A DNA stretch of 64,000 bases, from NCBI GenBank assembly GCA_965116765.1, contig OZ220718.1:2604001-2668000 (forward strand), written 5' to 3'. A program made the translations under genes and the position numbers. The DNA comes from JAJEEA01 sp965116765 (GTDB taxonomy: Bacteria; Acidobacteriota; Vicinamibacteria; Vicinamibacterales; UBA8438). The notes under the pieces are model-generated. The model was given only the letters and a program-made list of their open reading frames with translations, was not told the origin of the DNA and made no database searches. Positions 38,232 through 46,071 of this stretch are shown here, in pieces (the stretch's first letter is position 1; the number at the start of each line of letters is the position of its first letter).

Positions 38232-41200
38232 CTACGCCTGCAGTTGCACCGAGACCAGCTTCGAGACCCCCGGCTCCTCCATCGTCACCCCGTAGAGACG
38301 ATCGGCGATCTCCATCGTCTTGCGGTTGTGGGTGACGAGGATGAACTGCGTCTCCGACTGCATCCCCCGCAGCATCTCGACGAAGCGGCCGATGTTGGCC
38401 TCGTCGAGGGGCGCGTCGATCTCGTCGAGCAGGCAGAACGGGCTCGGCTTGAACTTGAAGATCGCGAACATCAGGGCCATCGCGGCCAGCGCCTTCTCGC
38501 CCCCGGACAGGAGCTGAATGCTCTGCAGCCGCTTGCCTGGCGGTTGGGCGATGATGTCGATGCCGCTCTCCAGGAGGTCGGTCTCGTCGAGCAGGACGAG
38601 CCCCGCCCGGCCGCCGCCGAACAGGGTGGAGAAGGTCTGCTGGAAGTGGGTGTTGATGGCGTCGAACGCCTCGCGGAACCGCTCGCGCGTGGTCTTGTTG
38701 ATCCGGGTGATGGCGTCGACGGTCGCGTCGATCGACTCCACCAGATCCTTCCGCTGCGCGGTCAGGAAGTCGTACCGCTCGTCGAGGTCGTCGAACTCCT
38801 CGATGGCCATCATGTTCACGGGCCCGAGGCGCTCGATCTTCTCCCGCAGGCGGGCCGTGGTCTCCTCGACGTCGACCGCCGCCTCGCCCGCGCCGGCCGA
38901 CCCGGCCCCCGGCTCCGCCGCGGTCCCCTCCGGGGGTGCGGCGGCGACCGCCCCGTCGCCGCCTTCCGAGGCCTCGCCCTCCTCCGGCCCGCCCTCCTCG
39001 TCCGGCTCGCCGGCAGCCCGGCCCGCGTCGGCGAGGCCCTCCCGCTCGATCTGCTCCGCCCGCGCCGAGACCTCGTCGAGGGTCGCCTGAAGGGTGTCCC
39101 GGCACGTCTCCGCCAGGTGGTCGAGATCGCGCTCGGCGGTGGCGCGGGCCAGATCGATGGCCGCCGCCTCGCCCCGCCGCTCCTCGAGGGCGGCGCGCGC
39201 CTCCCGCGCCGCGGCGTCCTCCGTCTCGAGGCGGCCGCGCAGGTCGAGGACCCGCTCGTCGGCCGCGCGGACGTCCTCCCGCAGGTCGGTCAGCTTCACG
39301 ACCTCGCCGTCGAGCTGCCGCTCCGACTCGGCCACCGAGGCGATCAGCGCCTCGCGAGCCGCGACGACCCGCGCGTGCTCGGCGCTGCGATGCTCGAGCC
39401 GCTCCTCGAGCTCGCGGTTGGCGCGCTCGATGCGCGCGACGCCGGCCTCGAGCGCGGAGACCCGCTCGACCAGCGCCGCGTGGCCGGCCTTCACCTCGGC
39501 CACGTCGCGCCGCAGGCGCTCGATCGACTCCCGCCCGTCGAAGACCCGGCGCTGCGCCGCGGCCAGCCGCTCGTCGGCGGCGCGCTGCTCGCCCTCGAGC
39601 CGCTCTATGGAGACGCGGGCCTCGTCGCGGCGTGCCTCCAGGCCGGCGCGCTCCTCGCCCAGCGTGCGACGCTCGGTGTCGATGAGCTCCTGCTTCCGGA
39701 CGAGCCGCCGCGACGCCTCCGCCGCCGCGGTCCGCTGCATGTCGTGGCCCAGCAGGGTCTTCTCGTGCTGATGCCGCTGTTGCTGCAGCTCGCCGAGGGC
39801 GGTCTCGGCCGCCGCGACCGTCGCGCCGCGCTCGGCGATGGCGGCGGCGAGGTCCTTCACCGCGGCTTCCTCGGCCGCGATCCGCGTCTCGAGCTCGCGG
39901 ATCTCGCGCTTGGTGGCCAGGATGCCGAGCGCCTCCGCCTTGGCGCCGCCGGCCACCCGCCCCGACCCGCGGAACACGTCGCCGTCGGGGGTGGCCACCG
40001 GCGCGTCGGTCAGTGCGGCCGCCGCCGCCGCCGCGTCGAACGACGGTGCCAGCCAGCGGCCGGCGATGGCGGCGCGGACGGCGTCGGCGCCCGGACCGGC
40101 GACCTCGACCACGCCGGCCACCGACTCGACGGAAGCGGCCGGGGCCCCGGGGACGCGGGCCGCCCCGTCGACGGCGTCCGCGACCAGGAACCCGACCCGG
40201 CCGGCGCCGCGGCTCCGCACGAACGCGATGCCCGCCTCGGCGTCGGCCCGGGACGGGACGACGACGTGCTGCAGCAGATCGCCGAGGCAGGCCTCGACCG
40301 CCCGCTCGCGGCCCGGCGCCACCTCCAGGTGGTCGGCCACCGATCCGAGGTGGCGCACGCCCGCCCCTTCGGCCGACAGCAGCAGCCGCGCCGCTTCGGT
40401 GTAGCCGGCGCGGGTCGCCTCGAGGCCGCGCAGGGAGGTCAGCCGGCCGGTCAGGCCCGCCAGCCCCTGCTCGCGCCCGCGCAGGTCGCGCTCGAGACCT
40501 TCGCGTTCGCGGCGCACGGCGGCCAGCTCGGCCTCGCGCTCGGTGCAGGCCGAGCGGACCCGTTCGAGGGCCGCCTTCGTCTCCTGCGCCGCGGCGTCGA
40601 GGCGCGCCCCCTCGGTCTCGATCTCCCGCGACTCGATGGCGAGGTCCGCGGCCTCGGCGTCGAGCTTGGCCAGGGACTCTCCCAGCTTCGCGTGGCTGGC
40701 CGACGCGTGCTCGATGGCGTGCTGCAGCGCGGTGGCCGCGTTCACGGCCGCGAACACCTCGCTCCGGGCCGCCTCGACGTCGCCCTCGAGCCCGTCCAGG
40801 CCGCGCTGGGCCTGCGTGAGCTCGTCCTCCCTCGCCTGCAGGCCCGCCCCCACCTCGTCGCGCTCGGCGCCGCAACGGCGCGCCTCCTCGATCTGGGCCT
40901 CGAGCTCGTTCCGGGCCGGGTCACGCCGCGCCCGCAGGGCCTCGACCTCGCCCGCGATCTCGCCGAGCGAGTCGGCCAGCGTCTCGATCTGCCGGCGGTC
41001 GAACGTCAGCTGCTGCTGGCGCCGCTCGACCGCGAGGTCGAGGGCGTGGGCGGCGTCCCGGCTGCCCGTGGCCGCGCTCTCGGCCTCGGTGAGCTCGATC
41101 TGGCAGCGCTCGCGGTCTCCCTCGACCGTCGCCACCCGCGCCGCCGCCGCCTCCTCGACCTCGCGCGCCGCCTCGAGCCGGGTGCGGGCCGACGAGAGGT

Positions 41201-42035
41201 CGGCGACGAGCACGCGGTGCCGCCGCGCGAAGCCCAGCGTCTCCCACCGCCGGAGCTCCTCGCGCAGCCGGCGATAGCGGCGGGCCTTGGCGGCCTGGCG
41301 CTTGAGCGACCGCCGCTGCTTCTCGACCTCGTAGATGATGTCGTCGACCCGCGTCAGGTTCTGCCGGGCCGCGTCGAGCTTGAGCTCGGCCGCCCGCCGC
41401 CGGCTCTTGTACTTGGTGACCCCGGCCGCCTCCTCGAGGAGCTGCCGCCGTTCCGTCGGCCGTGCGCCCAGGATCTGGCCGATCTTGCCCTGCTCGATCA
41501 CGGCGTAGGCCTTGACCCCGACGCCCGAGTCCATCAGCAGGTCCTGGATGTCCCGCAGGCGGCAGATCCGCCCGTCGATCAGGTACTCGCTCTCGCCCGA
41601 CCGGTAGAGGCGGCGGCCGACCTCGATGTCGCGCGTGATGAGCGGCAGGAGGTCGTCGATGTCCGCGTCGTCCGACGGCGGGTCGGCGGCGTCGGCGCCG
41701 GCCGGCGCGCCGGCCGGCGCGGGGATCCTGCGCAGGTCCGGATCGGGGCCGCCCACCTGTCCCGGCGCGGCCGCCACCTGGGCGAGGTACAGCTTGACCT
41801 CGGCCGTCCCGATGGGCTTGCGGGCGTCGCTTCCCGCGAAGATGACGTCCTCCATGCGCTCGCCGCGCAGGCTCTTGGCGCTCTGCTCGCCGAGGACCCA
41901 GGTGATGGCGTCGATGACGTTGCTCTTGCCGCAGCCGTTGGGGCCGACGATGGCGGTGACGCCGTCGTCGAACACCAGGTTGGCCCGTTCGGGGAAGCTC
42001 TTGAACCCGGAGATGGCGATCTGCTGCAGTCGCAT
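38232..42035 (-). CDS. smc: chromosome segregation protein SMC
   Basis: 1267 residues from the ATG at 42033-42035 (MRLQQIAISGFKSF, the standard family start). A GTG at 42089 would add 18 residues and lies across an inverted repeat. Walker A is VGPNGCGKSNVID; the C-terminal signature QLLSGGEKALAAMALMFAI and Walker B FCLLDEIDAPLD are intact. Two long coiled coils flank a hinge at about residues 500-660 (AEGAGVRHLGSVADHLEV, RGAGRVGFLVAD). The N-terminal head has an unusual Ala/Pro/Asp-rich insertion of about 45 residues after LYLAQV. SMC with ScpAB compacts and resolves chromosomes; scpA and scpB are not in the window. Confidence 0.96.
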   Translation of the reverse strand: MRLQQIAISGFKSFPERANLVFDDGVTAIVGPNGCGKSNVIDAITWVLGEQSAKSLRGERMEDVIFAGSDARKPIGTAEVKLYLAQVAAAPGQVGGPDPDLRRIPAPAGAPAGADAADPPSDDADIDDLLPLITRDIEVGRRLYRSGESEYLIDGRICRLRDIQDLLMDSGVGVKAYAVIEQGKIGQILGARPTERRQLLEEAAGVTKYKSRRRAAELKLDAARQNLTRVDDIIYEVEKQRRSLKRQAAKARRYRRLREELRRWETLGFARRHRVLVADLSSARTRLEAAREVEEAAAARVATVEGDRERCQIELTEAESAATGSRDAAHALDLAVERRQQQLTFDRRQIETLADSLGEIAGEVEALRARRDPARNELEAQIEEARRCGAERDEVGAGLQAREDELTQAQRGLDGLEGDVEAARSEVFAAVNAATALQHAIEHASASHAKLGESLAKLDAEAADLAIESREIETEGARLDAAAQETKAALERVRSACTEREAELAAVRREREGLERDLRGREQGLAGLTGRLTSLRGLEATRAGYTEAARLLLSAEGAGVRHLGSVADHLEVAPGRERAVEACLGDLLQHVVVPSRADAEAGIAFVRSRGAGRVGFLVADAVDGAARVPGAPAASVESVAGVVEVAGPGADAVRAAIAGRWLAPSFDAAAAAAALTDAPVATPDGDVFRGSGRVAGGAKAEALGILATKREIRELETRIAAEEAAVKDLAAAIAERGATVAAAETALGELQQQRHQHEKTLLGHDMQRTAAAEASRRLVRKQELIDTERRTLGEERAGLEARRDEARVSIERLEGEQRAADERLAAAQRRVFDGRESIERLRRDVAEVKAGHAALVERVSALEAGVARIERANRELEERLEHRSAEHARVVAAREALIASVAESERQLDGEVVKLTDLREDVRAADERVLDLRGRLETEDAAAREARAALEERRGEAAAIDLARATAERDLDHLAETCRDTLQATLDEVSARAEQIEREGLADAGRAAGEPDEEGGPEEGEASEGGDGAVAAAPPEGTAAEPGAGSAGAGEAAVDVEETTARLREKIERLGPVNMMAIEEFDDLDERYDFLTAQRKDLVESIDATVDAITRINKTTRERFREAFDAINTHFQQTFSTLFGGGRAGLVLLDETDLLESGIDIIAQPPGKRLQSIQLLSGGEKALAAMALMFAIFKFKPSPFCLLDEIDAPLDEANIGRFVEMLRGMQSETQFILVTHNRKTMEIADRLYGVTMEEPGVSKLVSVQLQA

Positions 42036-42058
42036 GGAGATGCCGCCGTACACCAAAA

Positions 42059-42106
42059 CAGCCGCCCGAAAACGGGGGACGGATATCACCCCTTTTCGAG
42101 CGGCTG
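42059..42106. promoter_or_regulatory. long imperfect inverted repeat in the smc upstream region
   Basis: CAGCCGCCCGAAAACGGGG from 42059 and, at 42089-42106, CCCCTTTTCGAGCGGCTG are reverse complements apart from two mismatches, with a spacer of about 11 bases containing the palindrome GATATC. It starts 24 bases upstream of the smc ATG on the minus strand, so it could be an operator or leader hairpin. Confidence 0.5.
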
Positions 42107-42260
42107 GGAACGCTGCGAAAAGACCGACGCTCTGCGAACGCCGTCAACGAGCCGCACGCGCCAAGTGAATCGGACGGCTCGCCGGCAGTGTACCAGGAGC
42201 GGGTCCGGCCGGCAAGCGACTCCGCGCCGGCTCTCGGCCCCGGCTACCTGCCGCGCGCCC

Positions 42261-42341
42261 GCCAATCGTCGCCCGCGGCTCCGCTCGGCGCCCGATCGAC
42301 CCTGCCGGGAGTCTGCACCGTTCTACGGCGAAGACTCCCGG
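42261..42341 (-). repeat. dispersed intergenic element, well-preserved copy (after the S41 protease gene)
   Basis: The palindrome (42305-42341) has perfect 10-bp outer arms CCGGGAGTCT/AGACTCCCGG. The module on its 5' side (42261-42304) reads, on the minus strand, AGGGTCGATCGGGCGCC, GCGGAGCCGCGGGCGACG and ATTGGCGGGC. A second partial module lies at about 42385-42405 (same GCGACGATTGGCGG core). The remainder of the 381-base gap 42036-42416 shows no gene. Confidence 0.72.
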
Positions 42342-42416
42342 CCCGCCCATCGCCGCGTGTGCGGCGCGAACGCCGGCCGCCAATCGTCGCGTGCGGCTCG
42401 GTGGCGGCGCGAACGC

Positions 42417-44042
42417 CTACTGGCCCGCCGCCACCGCGGTGCCGCCGCGCTGCGACCGCCGCAGCAGGCGCTCCGCCTCGGGGAACAGGCTCAGGGCGAG
42501 CTGCGCCTGCGGATCGGCGCCGACGAGGTTGCGGCGCGCCTCCTCCACGCTGAAGAGGGCCAGATCGATCTCGTACCGCATCATCGCCCTGATGAAGACG
42601 ATGTCCGCGTCGAACGCCTCGTCGTCGATGGTCAGGCCCCGCTCCTCGAGCTGAGCGCGGAAGGCGTCCATCATGGCGCCGTCGATCGCGTAGCCCGGCG
42701 CGAGCCGCTGACGGCCCTCGCCCTGGTCCTCGATGCGGGTGTCGCCCTCGGCCGAGAAGCGCTCGGCGAACGTGGCGAACTCCTGCCGCGCGAACAGCAG
42801 ACGCCCGAACCGCGTGGGATCGAACCCCTCGATGGGCCCGGCGAGGTGGTAGTCGGGCTCGATGCCGCCGCCGCCGTACACCTCGCGGCCGCCCTCGGTC
42901 AGCCGCCGCTCGCTCGGGTCGGGCTCGGCCCGCTCCTGGTCGCGCAGCGCGTAGGTCAGGTACTCGTCGAAGGTCCCGTCCCAGGGCCGCTGAATCATGC
43001 GCCCGCTCGGCGTGTAGTAGCGCGCCGTGGTCAGCGCGAGGCCGGCCTCGCGGCCCACCCGGTAGACCGACTGCACCAGCGCCTTGCCGAACGTCGTCTC
43101 CCCGACGATGAGCCCGCGGTCGTGGTCCTGCACCGCCCCGGACACGATCTCGGCCGCGCTCGCGCTCTCGCGGTTGACGAGGACGACGAGGGGGATGTCG
43201 ACGTGGCCGCCGTCCTCGCGCGCGTTGTAGTCCTGGTCGGAGTTCTGTATCCGGCCGCGGGTATAGACGATGAGCTCGCCCCGCGGCAGGAACTGGTTCG
43301 ACACCCGGATGGCCTGGTCGAGCGGCCCGCCCGGGTTCCTCCTCAGGTCGAGCAGCAGTTGCTCCATCCCCAGACCGTCCAGCTTCCGGAGCGCCTGCCG
43401 CAGCTCGCGCGAGCTGGTCTCCGAGAAGTCGCCCAGGAGCACGTACCCGGTGGCGTCGTCGATCATGAACGCCGCCTTGACCGTGGGTATGTGGATCTCG
43501 TCCCGCTCGACCTCGAGATCGATGAGCTCGTCGTAGCCCCGCCGCCGGATGGACACGCCGACGGTGCTGCCCTTGGGGCCGCGGAGCTGCCTGACGGCGT
43601 CGTCGCTGGTGAAGCCGCTGGCGTCCTCGCCCTCGATGCGCGCGATGACGTCTCCGCGCCGGATGCCCCGGCGGTACGCGGGCGACCCCTCGAAGAGGCT
43701 CATCACCGTGATGTCGCCGTTGATGACGCGGATGGAGATGCCGAGCCCGTAGTAGCGCCCCCCCTGCCGCTCGCGGAGGCGCGCGTAGTTGCGCGGGTCC
43801 ATGAAGTTGGAGTGCGGGTCGAGCCGCTGCAGCATGCCCGCCGTCGCCCGGTAGACGAGCTGCTCGGAGTCGACCTCGCCGACGTACATGGTCTCGACCG
43901 CCGCGAGAGCCGTCGAGAACACCTCGTACTGGTCGTCGAGGCGGTCCTGACCCGCCAGCACGCGCCCCCCGAAGAATCCGCCCAGCACCGCGGACCCGAC
44001 CACGACCGCCACCGCCATCGTGAGAGTTCGCCTTCCAGTCAT
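42417..44042 (-). CDS. S41 family C-terminal processing protease (CtpA-like)
   Basis: 541 residues, ATG at 44040-44042. An N-terminal anchor covers residues 8-30 (TMAVAVVVGSAVLGGFFGG). A PDZ domain spans about 95-180 (GGRYYGLGISIRVINGDITV, SPAYRRGIRRGDVI). The peptidase core has YVLLGDFSETSSRELRQAL, LLLDLRRNPGGPLDQAIRV, the Ser of RESASAAEIV (S293/S295) and the general-base K320 in GETTFGKALVQS. The last 130 residues form a helical extension beyond the core. It trims or degrades periplasmic proteins from the C-terminus. Confidence 0.93.
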   Translation of the reverse strand: MTGRRTLTMAVAVVVGSAVLGGFFGGRVLAGQDRLDDQYEVFSTALAAVETMYVGEVDSEQLVYRATAGMLQRLDPHSNFMDPRNYARLRERQGGRYYGLGISIRVINGDITVMSLFEGSPAYRRGIRRGDVIARIEGEDASGFTSDDAVRQLRGPKGSTVGVSIRRRGYDELIDLEVERDEIHIPTVKAAFMIDDATGYVLLGDFSETSSRELRQALRKLDGLGMEQLLLDLRRNPGGPLDQAIRVSNQFLPRGELIVYTRGRIQNSDQDYNAREDGGHVDIPLVVLVNRESASAAEIVSGAVQDHDRGLIVGETTFGKALVQSVYRVGREAGLALTTARYYTPSGRMIQRPWDGTFDEYLTYALRDQERAEPDPSERRLTEGGREVYGGGGIEPDYHLAGPIEGFDPTRFGRLLFARQEFATFAERFSAEGDTRIEDQGEGRQRLAPGYAIDGAMMDAFRAQLEERGLTIDDEAFDADIVFIRAMMRYEIDLALFSVEEARRNLVGADPQAQLALSLFPEAERLLRRSQRGGTAVAAGQ

Positions 44043-44104
44043 GGCTAGATGCTAACAGAAACCGGGCGGGATGCCGCACCAATCGACGCCGGCCGGCAGG
44101 GAGG

Positions 44105-44211
44105 CCGGGAGCCGCGCCGGCCCGTCGGCGGCAGGAATCGGGGCCGGGAACGGCGCGGGCTCCCGGAGGGATCGGCCGGGCGGCAGGCGAGCCGCCGGCG
44201 ACGATGGGCGA
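44105..44211 (+). repeat. diverged copy of the dispersed intergenic element (between S41 gene and tatA)
   Basis: Arms CCGGGAGCCGCGCCG (from 44106) and CGGCGCGGGCTCCCGG (ending 44166) with a longer loop, then GAGGGATCGGCCGGGCGGC and GCCGCCGGCGACGATGGGCG. It occupies much of the 397-base divergent gap 44043-44439, along with the tatA promoter. Confidence 0.55.
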
Positions 44212-44315
44212 ACCGGGACCGGGAGCCGCCGCGCGGCGTCTCCGCGAGGGGGCGTCGCACGCAGTTAACACACTGTACAGGAACGACTTGCGTCAGGAGT
44301 CGCGCGGCTCACGGC

Positions 44316-44345
44316 TTGACCGTGTCGGCGGCTCGTTCCTATAAT
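44316..44345 (+). promoter_or_regulatory. sigma-70 promoter of tatA-tatC
   Basis: TTGACC (44316-44321), 18-base spacer, consensus TATAAT (44340-44345). The tatA ATG is at 44440, giving a leader of nearly 90 bases. One of the two consensus -10 hexamers with a recognisable -35 in the window. Confidence 0.75.
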
Positions 44346-44439
44346 GGCGAGTCTGGGCCTTGTGTCGCACCGCCGCCCTTCCCGCGGCACGGCCGCGGTG
44401 TCGGTGCCATCCGGCACGCCCGCTGCAAGGAGCGCGATC

Positions 44440-44847
44440 ATGATCGGTTCGATCGGAACGATGGAGTTGGTCGTCATTCTGGTCATCGCCCTGATGGTGT
44501 TCGGGCCGCGCAAGCTGCCGGAGCTCGGCCGCTCGATCGGCAAGAGCCTGGGCGAGTTCAAGCGTGCGTCGAACGATCTCCGGCATACCCTCGAGGACGA
44601 GATCCACGTGGAGGAGCAGGCCCGGCGCGAAGCCGCCAAGCCCGCGCCCGCCCCGGCTCCCGCGCCCGCCCCGGCCCGCGCGAACACCCGCGACCCGGAC
44701 CCGGTGCCCAACACCCTGGGACAGGACTTCGACCCCGAAGCGCCGGCCGCGAGCGAGGCCGCCGAGCCCGCGCCCGCCCCGACCCCGACCGCCGCCGCGG
44801 CCGCAACCGCAACCGACCCGCACCAGGAGCAGCCCGGCACGGTCTGA
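44440..44847 (+). CDS. tatA: twin-arginine translocase subunit TatA
   Basis: 135 residues from the ATG at 44440, with AAGGAG at 44427-44432. A short N-terminus, then one membrane helix (TMELVVILVIALMVFGPRKL) and the amphipathic helix with the conserved FGPRKLPELGRSIGKSLGEF. The tail is long and low-complexity (runs of APAP and ATAT). TatA forms the size-variable channel of the Tat pathway for folded proteins. A TatB role cannot be excluded, but the sequence after FGP fits TatA. An upstream in-frame ATG at 44344 overlaps the -10 box and is rejected. Confidence 0.92.
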   Translation: MIGSIGTMELVVILVIALMVFGPRKLPELGRSIGKSLGEFKRASNDLRHTLEDEIHVEEQARREAAKPAPAPAPAPAPARANTRDPDPVPNTLGQDFDPEAPAASEAAEPAPAPTPTAAAAATATDPHQEQPGTV

Positions 44848-44859
44848 TCGATCGAAACC

Positions 44860-45723
44860 ATGGCCACGTCCGCGGTCCCCGTTCCCGACTCCCCGGAGCC
44901 GGACCCCGAAACCCAGCTCGCGACGCAGCCCGACGACGAGCGCCCGGAGCTCGACGAGGACGAGCTCGACGGCGCCGGCGGGCGGATGTCGTTCCTCGAC
45001 CACCTGGACGAGTTGCGCGGGCGGCTCATCACCTCGGTCAGCGCCATCTTCATCGCGTTCGTCGCCGCGTACTTCTTCCATGAAGAGCTCACCGCGTTCA
45101 TCATGGTGCCCCTGAACGCGATCCTCCCGGAGGTCGAAGGCGGGCAAAGCGGCTTCATCTTCACCGAGCCGACGGAAGCGTTCTTCCTTTCGATCAAGAT
45201 CGCCGCCCTCGTCGGGCTGATCGTCGCGATGCCGGTGGTGCTCACGCAGTTCTGGCTCTTCGTCGCCCCCGGCCTGTACGCCCACGAGAAGAAGTTCGCG
45301 ATTCCCTTCGTCACCCTGTCGTCGCTGTTCTTCGCCGGGGGATGCCTCTTCTCCCACTACATCCTCTTTCGGGTGGCGTGGATCTTCCTGGGCAGCTTCT
45401 CGACCGAGTACGTCACGTTCATGCCGCGACTGCAGCCGACGTTCTCGCTCTACGTCCGGCTGACCCTCGCCTGCGGCGTCGTCTTCCAGATGCCGACGGT
45501 GGTGTTCTTCCTCGCCCGGATCGGGCTGCTGACCGCGCGCTACCTGATACGGAACACCAAGTACTCCATTCTCATCATCTTCATCATCGCCGCGGTGCTG
45601 ACCCCGACCGGGGACCCCGCGACCCTGACGATGATGGCGGCGCCGATGATGGTGCTCTATGCACTGAGCATCGGCATCGCGTGGCTCGTGGCGCCGAGGA
45701 ACCAGGGCGGCGACGACCTCTGA
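44860..45723 (+). CDS. tatC: twin-arginine translocase subunit TatC
   Basis: 287 residues. A 40-residue acidic extension precedes the conserved MSFLDHLDELRGRLI. Six membrane helices can be followed, with the family residues FIFTEPTEAFFLSIKIA, LTQFWLFVAPGLYAHEKK, FFAGGCLFSHYILF and AVLTPTGDPATLTMMAAPMM. TatC recognises twin-arginine signal peptides. It lies 12 bases after tatA and is transcribed with it. The C-terminal coding region faces the end of the minus-strand cupin gene. Confidence 0.95.
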   Translation: MATSAVPVPDSPEPDPETQLATQPDDERPELDEDELDGAGGRMSFLDHLDELRGRLITSVSAIFIAFVAAYFFHEELTAFIMVPLNAILPEVEGGQSGFIFTEPTEAFFLSIKIAALVGLIVAMPVVLTQFWLFVAPGLYAHEKKFAIPFVTLSSLFFAGGCLFSHYILFRVAWIFLGSFSTEYVTFMPRLQPTFSLYVRLTLACGVVFQMPTVVFFLARIGLLTARYLIRNTKYSILIIFIIAAVLTPTGDPATLTMMAAPMMVLYALSIGIAWLVAPRNQGGDDL

Positions 45724-46059
45724 CGCTTCAGCGCGGCGCCGGGGGCGAGGACGACCAGGACCGAGGAGCCGGTCCGGCCCCGGGTTGCGGATGCCGTGGG
45801 GCTCGCCGGCGGGGGCCACGAGCAGCGCGCCGGCCTGCATCGGCACCTCGCGGCCCTCGAGCAGGAACACGCCCCGCCCCTCGACCACGTGGTAGACCTT
45901 GTCCATGCCCTCGTGCGCATGGAGCGCGTGGGACTGGCCGGGCTCGAACGCGTTCAGGCCCACCATCACGCGTTCCGAGCGGAACAGCGTGCTCTTGCCC
46001 ATCTTGTCGGGGGCGTAGACGGCGTGCTCGCGCGGGTCGATCGCGGTCGGGTGCTCCAT
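45657..46059 (-). CDS. small cupin domain protein, apparent frameshift near the C-terminus
   Basis: Starts at the ATG 46057-46059. A single cupin barrel: LNAFEPGQSHALHAHEGMDK (metal-binding His pair), VYHVVEGRGVFLLEGREV, LLVAPAGEPHGIRNPG. The uninterrupted frame then reads antisense through tatC and tatA for hundreds of codons, which is not credible. Dropping one base near 45758-45772 restores the family ending (VLVVLAP) and a stop at 45657, and 403 bases become 134 codons. The final 20 residues overlap tatC and may be incorrect. The metal and substrate are unknown. The gene follows proS by 12 bases. Confidence 0.68.
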
Positions 46060-46071
46060 GGGAACGTCACC

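Noticed and set aside
38217..44048. A 1943-codon open frame on the plus strand opposite smc and the S41 protease
   Set aside because: It is antisense to two well-conserved genes and has the low-complexity composition expected from reading GC-rich codons backwards; no domain is recognisable.
44293..46059. A 588-codon cupin fusion running antisense through tatC and tatA
   Set aside because: Only the first 95 or so codons look like protein; the rest is antisense to tat genes and is best explained by a single-base error.
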